A DNA stretch of 64,000 bases from Pseudomonadota bacterium (lineage in GTDB: Bacteria; Pseudomonadota; Gammaproteobacteria; Steroidobacterales; Steroidobacteraceae), in assembly GCA_023423935.1 (NCBI GenBank), contig JAFAEQ010000008.1, positions 1-64,000 on the forward strand, written 5' to 3'. A program made the position numbers and the translations under genes. Below the pieces are notes generated by a model, which saw only the letters and a list, made by a program, of their open reading frames with translations, was not told the DNA's origin and made no database searches. Within the stretch, counting starts at the first letter, position 1, and the number at the start of each line of letters is the position of its first letter. Positions 17,207 through 27,176 of this stretch are shown piece by piece.

Positions 17207-18853
17207 ATGACTGCAACGCTTCTGCGCGCCTCCATTGTCTGTGCCTTGCTGAGTTGTGCGCACATCTCTCAAGCGCGTGCCGAGACTTTCGATCTCGCCA
17301 CCGCAACGATTGCAGACGTTCAGACGGCAATGGACAAAGGGGCGTTGAGCGCCGAGAAGTTGACGAAGCTCTATCTCGCTCGAATCCAGGCCTATGACAA
17401 GCAGGGTCCGGCGATCAACACGGTGATCACGCTCAACCCGAAAGCGCTCGAGCAGGCGCGCGCCCTGGACAAGGAGCGCAAGAGCAAAGGACCGCGCTCA
17501 CCGATCCATGGCATCCCAATCGTGCTGAAGGACAACTTCGATACGTACGACCTGCCGACCACCGCAGGTTCGCAACTGCTCGCTGGCTGGACTCCGCCCG
17601 ATGATGCGTATGTCGTGAAGAAGCTGCGTGACGCCGGTGCGATCATCCTCGCGAAAGTGAACCTGAGCGAGTTCGCGGGTGGCGGCGGCAGCGTCAGTGG
17701 TGCGAAGGATCCGGAGATCCTCAGGCAAGGCGCGGTGCCGAACGGCTCGAGCTCGATGGGATTGCAGACACACAATCCGCACGACCTGACGCGCGGCCCT
17801 GCAGGCTCGAGCGGTGGAACCGGTGCAGCGATTGCCGCGGACTTCGCGCAATTCGGTCTCGGCACCGATACCGGCGGCTCGGTACGCGGTCCTTCGGCGG
17901 CCAATGGCATCGCAGGCCTCAAGCCTACGCACGGCTTGCTGAGTCGCGATGGCATCGTGCCGCTTGCACTCACGTTCGATACCGGCGGTCCGATGGCTCG
18001 CAGCGTCTACGACGTCGCCGTCGCTCTCGGTGTCATGACGGGTATCGATCCCGCCGATGCAGCCACACAGAAAAGCGCAGGCAAGTTCGACACCGACTAC
18101 ACGAAGTATCTCAAGACCGACGCGCTCAAGGGTGCTCGCATCGGCGTTGCGCGCGATTTCATGGGTCGCGATCCGGAGACGGACAAGGTGATCGAAGCTG
18201 CGTTGGTCACGCTCAAGGAGCAGGGCGCCGTCATCGTCGATCCGGTGAAGTATCCCGACTATCTGCTGCAAGGCCGGCAGGGTCTTTCGCAACTGATCAT
18301 GGCGTCGGAGTTCAAGAGCCAGATTGCCGACTACCTCAAGGATACGGGGCCGCAGTATCCCAAGACATTCGATGATCTGGTGCGGCTCGCCAACGATCCG
18401 CAGACGCAGTACCGCAGTCCGCCGAAAGCCTTCGCATTGAAATACACGGCGAGTGTTGCGCTCGATCTCGATGATCCCATCTATCTCGCCGCGCGCGATC
18501 AGGGCCTCGCGCTCACCAAGGCGACCATCGATGGGCTGTTCACGAATTATCAGCTCGACGCCATCGTCTATCCGACCTCGCCTCGGCCTGCGACACCGAT
18601 CAATCCCGCGAACGCACCGGCCCCGGGCGGCGGCGATTCACCGACCAGCATCGCCAATCAAACCGGCTATCCCGATCTCATCGTCCCGGCAGGCATGACG
18701 AAGGATGGGTTGCCCGTGGCGATCTCGTTCTTCGGGCCCGCCTTCAGCGAAGGCAAGTTGCTCGGTTACGGCTACGACTTCGAGCAGGCCACGCAGGCGC
18801 GGGTGCTGCCGAAGACCACGCCGCCGTTGCGCGCGGACAAGTTCACCTACTAA
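17207..18853 (+). CDS. secreted amidase-signature enzyme 2
   Basis: A 548-residue amidase with a signal peptide (about residues 1-25). The triad is complete: Lys in IVLKDNFDT, cis-Ser in AGSSGGTG, nucleophile in GTDTGGSVRGPS. By eye it is very similar to enzymes 3 and 10 of the cluster (shared GLKPTHGLLSRDGIVPLAL), suggesting local duplication. Compared with those it carries a short extra loop of about 17 residues after FAGGGGSVSG. It starts 12 bases after the previous stop, with AAGGA upstream of the ATG. Confidence 0.92.
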   Translation: MTATLLRASIVCALLSCAHISQARAETFDLATATIADVQTAMDKGALSAEKLTKLYLARIQAYDKQGPAINTVITLNPKALEQARALDKERKSKGPRSPIHGIPIVLKDNFDTYDLPTTAGSQLLAGWTPPDDAYVVKKLRDAGAIILAKVNLSEFAGGGGSVSGAKDPEILRQGAVPNGSSSMGLQTHNPHDLTRGPAGSSGGTGAAIAADFAQFGLGTDTGGSVRGPSAANGIAGLKPTHGLLSRDGIVPLALTFDTGGPMARSVYDVAVALGVMTGIDPADAATQKSAGKFDTDYTKYLKTDALKGARIGVARDFMGRDPETDKVIEAALVTLKEQGAVIVDPVKYPDYLLQGRQGLSQLIMASEFKSQIADYLKDTGPQYPKTFDDLVRLANDPQTQYRSPPKAFALKYTASVALDLDDPIYLAARDQGLALTKATIDGLFTNYQLDAIVYPTSPRPATPINPANAPAPGGGDSPTSIANQTGYPDLIVPAGMTKDGLPVAISFFGPAFSEGKLLGYGYDFEQATQARVLPKTTPPLRADKFTY

Positions 18854-18877
18854 CGCAGCCAACGCGAGGAGTTCGAA

Positions 18878-20515
18878 ATGAATCGAGCAACAGCGAATCG
18901 CGTCTGGACGCGCTTGGCGGTGATCGCGCTTGCAGCGCTCGCGACGCAGGCCCATGCCGCGACCATCCATCTCGATACAGCGACGATCGCCGACATCAAC
19001 AATGCGTTCGATGCCGGCACGCTCACCTCCGAGAAACTCACGAGGATGTACCTGAAGCGCATCGAGACCTTCGACAAGCAAGGACCGGCGATCAACACGG
19101 TCATCACATTGAACGCCAAGGCGCTCGATCAGGCGCGCGCGCTCGACAAGGAGCGCAAGAGCAAAGGGCCGCGCTCGCCGATTCACGGTATTCCCATCGT
19201 GCTGAAGGACAACTTCGATACGTTCGACATGCCGACCACGGCGGGTTCGCTGATCCTCAAGGGCTCGATTCCACCCGACGACGCATTCGTCGTGAAGAAG
19301 TTGCGTGAGGCCGGCGCGATCATTCTGGCCAAAGTGAACCTGAGCGAATTCGCTTCCGGGTCTGGCGGGCCGAATGGTTTCAGCTCCATGGGCGGGCAGA
19401 CCAAGAACCCGCACGATCTGACCAAGGGTCCTTCGGGCTCGAGTGGCGGTACGGGTGCTGCGATCGCCGCCAACTTCGCGCAGTTCGGACTGGGGACGGA
19501 CACCGGAGGTTCGGTGCGAGGACCTTCGTCGGCAAACGGTATCGCTGGCCTCAAGCCGACGTACGGCTTGCTGAGTCGCGATGGCATCGTGCCGCTGGCG
19601 TTGAGTTACGACACGGCGGGACCCATGGCGCGCAGCGTGTACGACGTCGCGGTCTCGCTCGGCATCATGACGGGCATCGATGCTGCGGATCCGGCCACGC
19701 AGGAGAGCGCTGGCAAGTTCGATACGGACTATACGAAGTATCTGAAGCGCGGTTCGCTCAAGGGTGCACGCATCGGCGTCGCGCGTGATTTCTTCAAGCA
19801 GAGCGTCGAGACGGACTATGTGATGGAGGCGGCGATAGCGACGCTGAAGTCCCTTGGCGCGACGGTCATCGATCCAGTCAACTATCCCGACTATCTGCTG
19901 ACTCAGCGCAATGCCATCACTCAGGCCATCAGCGGGCGCGAGTTCAAGGTGCAGGTCAGCCAGTATCTGGCAACTTTGAAACCGGAGTATCCGCACTCGC
20001 TAGCGGAACTGATCACGCGCGCCGAGGCGCCGGGCTCCGGATACACCAATCCCTGGCGCCTGAACGCAATGAAGGAAGCGCAGGCATCGATCGGCGGGCT
20101 CGATGAACCGGAGTATCTGGTCGCACGCAATGAAGGTCTCGCGCTGGTTCGCGCGACGGTGCTCGCAACATTCGCCAAACATCAGCTCGATGCGTTGATC
20201 TATCCGACATCGCCGCGTCCGGCATTGCCCATCGAGCCGCCGGCAACGCGCGAAGCCGCAGGTGCGCCAGGCTCCGCGACCAACATTGCCAATCGCACCG
20301 GCTTTCCCGATCTGATCGTTCCGGCCGGCATGACCAAGGACGGGTTGCCTGTAACGATCTCGTTCTTCGGTCCGGCCTTCAGCGAACCGAAGCTGCTCGC
20401 GTATGGCTATGACTTCGAGCAAGCGACGCATGCGCGCGTGCTGCCGAAGCACACGCCGGCACTGGCGGGCGACAAAGTCACGACGACTGGTCCGTCGCTG
20501 GTAGCGGCACGATGA
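18878..20515 (+). CDS. secreted amidase-signature enzyme 3
   Basis: A 545-residue amidase with a signal peptide (about residues 1-27, ending ATQAHA). Triad: Lys in IVLKDNFDT, cis-Ser in SGSSGGTG, nucleophile in GTDTGGSVRGPS. It is nearly collinear with enzyme 2 and shares long identical blocks (for example KGPRSPIHGIPIVLKDNFDT), so the two look like a recent tandem duplication. A GAGGAG ribosome-binding site lies ahead of the ATG. The different substrate-facing loops after SEFASGSGG may set a different specificity. Confidence 0.92.
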   Translation: MNRATANRVWTRLAVIALAALATQAHAATIHLDTATIADINNAFDAGTLTSEKLTRMYLKRIETFDKQGPAINTVITLNAKALDQARALDKERKSKGPRSPIHGIPIVLKDNFDTFDMPTTAGSLILKGSIPPDDAFVVKKLREAGAIILAKVNLSEFASGSGGPNGFSSMGGQTKNPHDLTKGPSGSSGGTGAAIAANFAQFGLGTDTGGSVRGPSSANGIAGLKPTYGLLSRDGIVPLALSYDTAGPMARSVYDVAVSLGIMTGIDAADPATQESAGKFDTDYTKYLKRGSLKGARIGVARDFFKQSVETDYVMEAAIATLKSLGATVIDPVNYPDYLLTQRNAITQAISGREFKVQVSQYLATLKPEYPHSLAELITRAEAPGSGYTNPWRLNAMKEAQASIGGLDEPEYLVARNEGLALVRATVLATFAKHQLDALIYPTSPRPALPIEPPATREAAGAPGSATNIANRTGFPDLIVPAGMTKDGLPVTISFFGPAFSEPKLLAYGYDFEQATHARVLPKHTPALAGDKVTTTGPSLVAAR

Positions 20516-20538
20516 CGCAGAACCTGGAGGAACGGATC

Positions 20539-22158
20539 ATGCGATCGACAACACGGGTTCTGGCGATTGGCGTGTTGAGTGCAGCGCTATCGATGCTCGC
20601 ATTGGCCCGTGCGCAAGCCGCTGCATTCGATCTGTCCAGCGCAACCATCGCCGACATTCAGGCGGCGATGGACAGCGGCGCGCTCACATCTGAAAAGCTG
20701 CTGCAGCTCTATCTTGCGCGCATCGACGCTTATGACCAGAAAGGTCCGAAGCTCAATTCCGTGATCACGCTCAACAAGAATGCGTTGGCGGAAGCACGCG
20801 CACTGGATGCGGAGCGCAAGGCGAAGGGGCCGCGCTCACCGCTGCACGGGATCGCGGTACTGGCGAAAGATGTCTTCGATACGTACGACATGCCGACCAC
20901 GGGCGGTTTCAAGCCCATGGCGACCTCGCAACCTTCGCGCGATGCGTTCGTGATCGAACGTCTGCGCAAATCGGGCGCCATCATTCTGGGCAAGCTCAAC
21001 CAGTCCGACTGGTACGGCGTCGCGCCGAGCGGCGGCAGCACGCTGGCCGGTCAACCGATCAGTCCGTACAACCCCAAGAAGACGACCGGCGGGTCGAGCT
21101 CGGGCACCGGGGTTTCGATGGCGGCATGGCTCGGAACGATCGGCCTCGGCAGCGACACGAGTGGCTCGATCGTCATTCCGACGACGCTCAATAATCTGGT
21201 CGGCTTCTCGACCACGCATGGTCTCGTCAGTCGCACCGGCATGATGTGGAGCTCGCCGCGTCAGGAGAGCGGCGGCCCCATGTGTCGCAGCGTGTACGAC
21301 TGCGCTGCCGTGCTCGACGTAATCGCGGGCTACGATCCGGCAGATCTCGCGACCGAAGCGGGACTCGGCAAGATTCCCGAACGCTCGTACACCAGCTTCG
21401 TCACTCCGCTCGGTCTTAAGGGTGCACGGGTCGGAGTGCTGCGCGAAATGGTGCGTTCCGGTCCCAAGCATGTCGAGGGCACCGCACTGTTCGACAAGGC
21501 CGTCGCGGATTTCAAAGCCGCGGGCGCCATGGTCGTGGATCCCGTGCTCACCGGTCTGAATCTCCCGGAAGTCGTGCGCGAAGCCGGAGCGGCCCAGTTC
21601 GAGCGTGCCGACGCTATTAATAAGTATCTGTCGGCTCTGCCGCCGACGGCGCCGATTCGCACGGTCGAGGAAATGATCGCGAAGGGCGGTGCGCTGGTGA
21701 AGCCGGCCATCATCGAAGCGGCAAAGATCGGATCGCTCGATCATCACCCGCAACTCATCGCCGCGTACAAACAGCAGGACATGTTGCGCGCCGCGATGAT
21801 CGATCTGATGCGCAAGTACGAGCTCGATGCCTTGATTCTGCCGTATCGAACCGTGCTTACGGACGATCGGCCTACTGCGCCGAATCCGGCGGGTGGCGGT
21901 GGCTCCACTGAAGCGGCCAACGCGCTCGCCTCATACACCGGTCTGCCGACCATCATCGTGCCGGGCGGTTTCTTTGCCTCCGATGGCATGCCGTTCGGCG
22001 TGCAGTTCCTGGGCATGCCATTCAGCGAACCGACGCTGATCAAGGTGGCCAGCGGCTACGAGGCCACGACACATCATCGCAAGGCACCTGCGTCGACGCC
22101 GCCGCTCGCCAACGAGCGGTTCAACTACGACGCTCCGATGCCGCGCGACCATCAGTGA
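20539..22158 (+). CDS. secreted amidase-signature enzyme 4
   Basis: The ATG at 20539 follows a good GGAGG site; an in-frame ATG at 20512 overlaps the previous stop and would add nine residues before the signal peptide. The 539-residue product has a signal peptide ending ARAQAAA. Triad: Lys in VLAKDVFDT, cis-Ser in GGSSSGTG, nucleophile in GSDTSGSIVIPTT. The Arg that usually follows the nucleophile (SIR) is Val, as is seen in few amidases, so substrate binding may differ. It groups with enzymes 1 and 5. Confidence 0.91.
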   Translation: MRSTTRVLAIGVLSAALSMLALARAQAAAFDLSSATIADIQAAMDSGALTSEKLLQLYLARIDAYDQKGPKLNSVITLNKNALAEARALDAERKAKGPRSPLHGIAVLAKDVFDTYDMPTTGGFKPMATSQPSRDAFVIERLRKSGAIILGKLNQSDWYGVAPSGGSTLAGQPISPYNPKKTTGGSSSGTGVSMAAWLGTIGLGSDTSGSIVIPTTLNNLVGFSTTHGLVSRTGMMWSSPRQESGGPMCRSVYDCAAVLDVIAGYDPADLATEAGLGKIPERSYTSFVTPLGLKGARVGVLREMVRSGPKHVEGTALFDKAVADFKAAGAMVVDPVLTGLNLPEVVREAGAAQFERADAINKYLSALPPTAPIRTVEEMIAKGGALVKPAIIEAAKIGSLDHHPQLIAAYKQQDMLRAAMIDLMRKYELDALILPYRTVLTDDRPTAPNPAGGGGSTEAANALASYTGLPTIIVPGGFFASDGMPFGVQFLGMPFSEPTLIKVASGYEATTHHRKAPASTPPLANERFNYDAPMPRDHQ

Positions 22159-22166
22159 GCGCGATT

Positions 22167-23765
22167 ATGAAGTCCCTCCGCTGCTATTTCCTGATTTGCA
22201 TGGCACTTGCGCTCTGCAATGCAGCGCAGGCGAAAACGTTCGAGCTCGAAACCGCGACCATCGCCGACATCAACGCTGCCTTCGATGCGCATGCGTTGAC
22301 GGCGGAGAAGCTGGTCTCGATGTATTTGAAGCGCATCGAGGCCTACGACCACAAGGGACCCAGGATCAACGCAGTGCTTGCGCTGAATCCCAAGGCGCTG
22401 GAGACGGCACGAGCATTGGATGCGGAGCGCCGCACGAAGGGTCCGCGCTCGCCATTGCATGGTGTGCCGGTCATCGTGAAGGACGTGTTCGATACGTTCG
22501 ACATGCCGACCACCGGCGGCTATCTGCCGCTCAAGAATGTCGTGCCGGCCAAGGATGCGACGATCGTGCGCAAGCTGCGCGAAGCAGGCGCGATCATTCT
22601 GGCGAAGGTGAACCAGAGCGATTGGTATGCGCAGCCCGACATCATGGCGAGCAGCACGCTCGGCGGTTCGACACTGAACCCGTTCGCACTCGACCGTACC
22701 CCGGGCTGGTCGAGTGCCGGCACCGCTGCGGGACTGGCAGCGCATTTCGGCACCGTCGGCTTGGGTAGTGAAACAGGCTTTTCGATCCGCACACCGACGA
22801 GCGATTCGAACCTCTATGGCTTGTCGACGACCTCGGGACTGATCAGTCGCGCAGGCCAGATGTGGAGTTACATCACGGGCGAACGGGGCGGCCCGATGGC
22901 TCACAGCGTCTACGATCTCGCGGTGACGTTGGACGTGATCGCCGGGTTCGACAGCGACGATCTGTGGACCGCGAACAGTCTCGGCAAGATGCCGCTCGAG
23001 CCGTACGTGTCCTTCATCGATCCGCAAGGACTGAAAGGCGCGCGCGTCGGTGTGTTGAAAGAAGCGTGGGACTTCAAACCGGTCGATCCTGAAGTCATCG
23101 AGCTCGCGAAGAAGGCGATCAAGGTCTTCGGCGACAACGGCGCAAAAGTGTTCGAGCCCGTGTCGCTCGGCATCGATCTGGTGAACTACCTGCAGATCAA
23201 CGGATCGCCGTCTCATTACGAGCGCATTCACGCGATCAACCAGTACCTGGCTCATCAGGGTCCCAACTATCCGTACAAGAACGCGGCCGAGCTGCTGCTC
23301 GGTCACGCCGGCGTGCCAGGCCGTCCCACGGACAAGGATGCGGTCGCGAAGCTCATCGATCTGAATCGCGATCCCGAGTATCGCGCGACGCTCGAAGGCA
23401 AAGCCAAACTGCGCGAGGCCGTGATCGCGTTGATGGATCGCTACCAGCTCGATGCACTCATCTTTCCTCACAAGCTGGCAGGTCCGTTGAAGATCGGCCC
23501 GCGACTCGATCCGGAGCGTCAGTACACGCCGAATCAGCTCAGCCCCAACACTGGACTGCCTTCGTTCATCGTGCCCATGGGCTTTACTCCGCAGGGTCTG
23601 CCAGCGGGTCTCGAGATCATGGGTCGGCCCTGGAGTGAGCCGATGTTGATCAAGTTGGCGAGCGGCTTCGAAGCCGTCACCAGTAATCGACGTGTACCTG
23701 CATCGACGCCGCCGCTGCCAGGCGAGCGATTCGAGTACACGAGCACTGCAGCCGGGCACGAGTAG
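22167..23765 (+). CDS. secreted amidase-signature enzyme 5
   Basis: A 532-residue amidase starting at ATG 22167; a GTG at 22155 overlapping the previous stop is possible. The signal peptide ends NAAQA. Triad: Lys in VIVKDVFDT, cis-Ser in GWSSAGTA (the usual GGSSGG is altered on both sides of the Ser pair), nucleophile in GSETGFSIRTPT. It groups with enzymes 1 and 4 through GLISRAGQMWS. It ends 3 bases before the membrane-protein gene, so the two are tightly coupled. Confidence 0.91.
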   Translation: MKSLRCYFLICMALALCNAAQAKTFELETATIADINAAFDAHALTAEKLVSMYLKRIEAYDHKGPRINAVLALNPKALETARALDAERRTKGPRSPLHGVPVIVKDVFDTFDMPTTGGYLPLKNVVPAKDATIVRKLREAGAIILAKVNQSDWYAQPDIMASSTLGGSTLNPFALDRTPGWSSAGTAAGLAAHFGTVGLGSETGFSIRTPTSDSNLYGLSTTSGLISRAGQMWSYITGERGGPMAHSVYDLAVTLDVIAGFDSDDLWTANSLGKMPLEPYVSFIDPQGLKGARVGVLKEAWDFKPVDPEVIELAKKAIKVFGDNGAKVFEPVSLGIDLVNYLQINGSPSHYERIHAINQYLAHQGPNYPYKNAAELLLGHAGVPGRPTDKDAVAKLIDLNRDPEYRATLEGKAKLREAVIALMDRYQLDALIFPHKLAGPLKIGPRLDPERQYTPNQLSPNTGLPSFIVPMGFTPQGLPAGLEIMGRPWSEPMLIKLASGFEAVTSNRRVPASTPPLPGERFEYTSTAAGHE

Positions 23766-23768
23766 GTC

Positions 23769-25523
23769 ATGCCGGGCGCGACGCATTCCCGGAGCGTGCA
23801 CGATTCCTCAGGCGCAGGTGGCGGCCGCGCCATCGCACTGACCGCGTTGCCGCCCGCGTCTGCGATGCCACGCGCGCGTGTGGCGCAGAACTGGGTGCTC
23901 GATCCGCTGTGGGACTCGCTGCTGATCGTAGCGACTCCGCTGCTTACGATGGCGGCGGCGTTGGCGCTGTTCCAAACGATGGGGAGCGCCGCGGCGACCT
24001 CGCTCATCATCGTGGTGCACATCGTCTTCACCGTCGCCCATCACCTGCCGACGTTCATTCGCATCTATGGCGATGTGGAGCTGTTCCGACGACATCGATG
24101 GCAGTTCGTGCTAGCACCGGTCGTGCCGTTGACGATCTCCGCCGTCGTGCTGGGCTATATTAATTACCACGGCTATCCCGTCGAAAACTTTCTGTACCTC
24201 TACATCATGCTGGCGCTCTGGGACCCGTGGCATTTCCTGCGCCAGCACTATGGTTTCGTTCGTATCTACGATCGTTCCAACCATGCGCCGCGGCAGTTGG
24301 CGTCGCGCATGGATCTGTGGCTGTGCGCGTCATGGTTCGTGTACATCATGCTGGGCAGCAGTGCGTGGCTCGCGGGGATCCTCGATGATTTGAATCGCAC
24401 CGTCGGTATACCGCTGATCTCCTATGTACCTGGCGATCTCGGCGAAGTCGTCACGCGCGTCGCCCGTGACCTGGCGATTCTCATGACGGTGGCCTACGCG
24501 TCGTATCTGTTCTGGTGCCGCTTCAACGGCTACTTCATCAGCATGGCCAAGCTCGCGCTGCTGGTCGCGACGTTCGGCGCCATGTATCTCGCATACGTGC
24601 CGAATGAATGGACAGCGTCGGTAGCGCCGGGCTGGACGTTCAAGGCAGGGTTCGCGGTCATCGGCATCGCGCACATGACTCAATACCTGGCCATCGTCTG
24701 GCGTTACAACCGCACGCTGGGATCGCGCCCTGGGCTCGCTCGTGCTGGATGGTTCCAGAAGCTGTTTGCGCGCGGCGGTTGGCTGATCGGTATCGGCTAC
24801 GTGTCGTTGTGCCTGGTCTATGGAGATCTCGTCACGACCCAGTGGTCGAACCGAGGAGTGATGTCCGTGCTGCTCGCCATCGGATTCACTTCGACCCTGC
24901 TGCACTATTACTTCGACGGCTTCATCTGGAAGGTCCGGCAGCAATCCAATCGCGAGAACCTGGCGATGGATACGACGCATGAAAAACCAAAGGTCGCGGC
25001 GGCGGCGCGTCCGCGTTCGCCACGGGCCATGCTGTTGCGCCAGAGCCTGTACTTCGGTCTGCCGATGCTGGTGTTGAGCACCGGCGCCTTCGCGCTCTGG
25101 CGCACGCCCAGTATCAGTTCCGTCGAGCATATGTATCGCGCGCAGGCGCTGAGCCAGGAAGGATTGCATGGCGAGGCGCTCGCGGAGGCCGAGGCTGCGT
25201 ATGCGGCAATCGAGAGCGAGCTTGCGATCGCGCACAAGCTGGCGCGACTTCATCCGAGCGCAGCGCGCGAGGCCGAGCTCGCGTTTCTGATCTACAACCA
25301 GTCCTACTACGCCCACGTGGTGCTGCCTGCGGCGTCCGGTCGCGGCGTCACCCAAGCCGGGCGCTCGGCGCATCGAACTGCTGTCGTTGCCGCATGCGAG
25401 TTGCTCGAGCGTGCGCTCGGGCGCGGGACATCGCTCGCTCACGCGGCGCGTCCCCAGTTCGGTGCCGAAGACGCCGAACGAACGCTGGCCAGCTGGCATC
25501 GCATCGCGGCTGCCATTCCATAA
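23769..25523 (+). CDS. multi-pass membrane protein with histidine motifs, function unknown
   Basis: This 584-residue protein has about nine or ten hydrophobic segments between residues 45 and 450, then a soluble helical tail of about 130 residues. Histidine- and acid-rich motifs stand out in or near the membrane: HIVFTVAHHLPTF (about 78-90), DPWHFLRQHYGF (about 155-166), GIAHMTQYL and LHYYFDGFIWK. The pattern recalls membrane metal-dependent oxygenases such as the Brp/Blh family, but I cannot assign it firmly. It is embedded in the amidase operon, 3 bases after enzyme 5 and 24 before enzyme 6, so its role is probably linked to the same substrate. A shorter start at 23865 is possible. Confidence 0.75.
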   Translation: MPGATHSRSVHDSSGAGGGRAIALTALPPASAMPRARVAQNWVLDPLWDSLLIVATPLLTMAAALALFQTMGSAAATSLIIVVHIVFTVAHHLPTFIRIYGDVELFRRHRWQFVLAPVVPLTISAVVLGYINYHGYPVENFLYLYIMLALWDPWHFLRQHYGFVRIYDRSNHAPRQLASRMDLWLCASWFVYIMLGSSAWLAGILDDLNRTVGIPLISYVPGDLGEVVTRVARDLAILMTVAYASYLFWCRFNGYFISMAKLALLVATFGAMYLAYVPNEWTASVAPGWTFKAGFAVIGIAHMTQYLAIVWRYNRTLGSRPGLARAGWFQKLFARGGWLIGIGYVSLCLVYGDLVTTQWSNRGVMSVLLAIGFTSTLLHYYFDGFIWKVRQQSNRENLAMDTTHEKPKVAAAARPRSPRAMLLRQSLYFGLPMLVLSTGAFALWRTPSISSVEHMYRAQALSQEGLHGEALAEAEAAYAAIESELAIAHKLARLHPSAAREAELAFLIYNQSYYAHVVLPAASGRGVTQAGRSAHRTAVVAACELLERALGRGTSLAHAARPQFGAEDAERTLASWHRIAAAIP

Positions 25524-25547
25524 CCGTCCTTCGTCACGGAGTCTGTC

Positions 25548-27095
25548 ATGAACGCATCTGTCTTCGATTCCCCCGACAACGACGCATCGTCGCAGACGCG
25601 GTTCGATCAGTCGCGCCGGCGCTTCATCCGCACGACTGCGGCGACTGGTGCGCTGGTGGCGCTCGCGCCGTATGCGCGGCACGTGTACGCATCGGTGCCG
25701 AAGGATGAGTTCATCGGCTTGTCCACCGTCGAAGTGGCAAAGCTCATACGCGAGAAGCAGATCAGCGCGGTCGATGCGGTCAATCTCTGTTACGCGCGCA
25801 TCGACGAGGTCAATCCGAAGATCAACGCAGTCGTGGCGATGTGCCGCGACCGAGCGCTCGCGGAAGCGAAAGAGGCCGACGCGATGCTCGCGGCCGGCAA
25901 GAGTATCGGCCCGTTGCATGGTGTGCCTTTCACGGTGAAGGATTCATTCGACACGGTGGGTGTGGTCAGCACGGGCGGTACGCTCGGCCGCAAAGGATTC
26001 GTCCCTGGTAAAGATGCGACGGTGGTCGCGCGCGCACGTGCGGCGGGTGCGATCCTGCTCGGCAAGACCAACACACCGGAGTTCACGCTGGGAGGCGGTG
26101 CGCGCGGCACGTACAACCTGGTCTATGGTCAGACGTACAACCCTTACAACACCGCGTACTCGCCCGCGGGTTCATCGGGCGGGGCCGGTGCCATCGTCGC
26201 CGCAGGCGGCGCCTTCTTCGATATTGGTTCCGACTACGGCGGATCGATTCGCAGTCCCGCTTACGTGAATGGAATTGCGGGCATCAAGCCGACGTTGGGT
26301 CGCGTGCCGCGCACGGGCCACATCGTGGGCTATGGTGGGCCGTTCGACAGTTTTCAGGAAACAGGTCCGATGGCGCGCCGCGTTGCCGATCTCGCGCTGC
26401 TGTTGCCGATTCTCGCCGGCCCCGACAACTGGGATGCGGCGATGGCGCCCGTGCCGCTCGGCGATCCGAATGCGGTCGAGCTGAAGAAGCTGCGTGTCGC
26501 TTACTACACGACGAACGGTGAAGCCGATCCGACACCTGAAATCCAGCAGCTCGTGAAAGCGTGCGCCGGCTACTTCAAGGATCTGGGATGCAGAGTCACC
26601 GAAGACAAGCCGCCGAAGATGAAGGAGCTCGCGGAGGCGCGACAGAAGTTCAGCGGCGCGAACGATGCGGATCACCTCAAGCGCATGCTCGCGAAGTACG
26701 GCACGACCGAGGCGTCTCCGGGACTGCGACTCTCCGGCGAAGTTCAGCCCAGCTCGGAGCTGACGCGCTGGTGCGAGGTAATGGACAGCATCAAGAGTGA
26801 ACAGCTCGCATGGTTCGAGAAATACGATCTCATCGTCTGCCCGGCGAATGCCAAGCCTCCGCAGAAAGTACCTGCGGAATTTACTCGCGCTCCGGGCAGC
26901 AATCCGAGCTACACGAGTCAATACAACACGACCGGCTGGCCCGCAGGCGTTGTGCGCGCGGGCACGTCGACCGAAGAGCCGGGTTTGCCGCTCGGCATCC
27001 AGCTGGTTGGGCAACCCTGGCGCGATGATGTGGTCATCGCGGCGATGGCGTTCATCGAAAAGCAAAGCGGCGGCTGGCAGCGTCCTCCGATCTGA
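25548..27095 (+). CDS. Tat-exported amidase-signature enzyme 6
   Basis: This 515-residue amidase starts with a twin-arginine signal (SRRRFIRTTAATGALVA, about residues 22-38), so it is probably folded before export to the periplasm. Triad: Lys in FTVKDSFDT, cis-Ser in AGSSGGAG, nucleophile in GSDYGGSIRSPA. It pairs with enzyme 8 (shared KPT..RVPRTGHIV.YGG and a terminal SGGWQRPPI). It follows the membrane protein by 24 bases and precedes enzyme 7 by 81. Confidence 0.92.
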   Translation: MNASVFDSPDNDASSQTRFDQSRRRFIRTTAATGALVALAPYARHVYASVPKDEFIGLSTVEVAKLIREKQISAVDAVNLCYARIDEVNPKINAVVAMCRDRALAEAKEADAMLAAGKSIGPLHGVPFTVKDSFDTVGVVSTGGTLGRKGFVPGKDATVVARARAAGAILLGKTNTPEFTLGGGARGTYNLVYGQTYNPYNTAYSPAGSSGGAGAIVAAGGAFFDIGSDYGGSIRSPAYVNGIAGIKPTLGRVPRTGHIVGYGGPFDSFQETGPMARRVADLALLLPILAGPDNWDAAMAPVPLGDPNAVELKKLRVAYYTTNGEADPTPEIQQLVKACAGYFKDLGCRVTEDKPPKMKELAEARQKFSGANDADHLKRMLAKYGTTEASPGLRLSGEVQPSSELTRWCEVMDSIKSEQLAWFEKYDLIVCPANAKPPQKVPAEFTRAPGSNPSYTSQYNTTGWPAGVVRAGTSTEEPGLPLGIQLVGQPWRDDVVIAAMAFIEKQSGGWQRPPI

Positions 27096-27176
27096 AGCTG
27101 CTAGCGAGCCCGGAATGGCGGCGGAATGACATCCGGCCGCCATCGCCCGAACCGCCATTTCCGACGTCACGACGCG

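Noticed and set aside
22152..23801. A 549-codon open frame antisense to amidase 5
   Set aside because: It mirrors the amidase frame; the product is His/Arg-rich low-complexity sequence. Similar long antisense frames occur opposite amidases 3 and 7 and the membrane protein at 23769.
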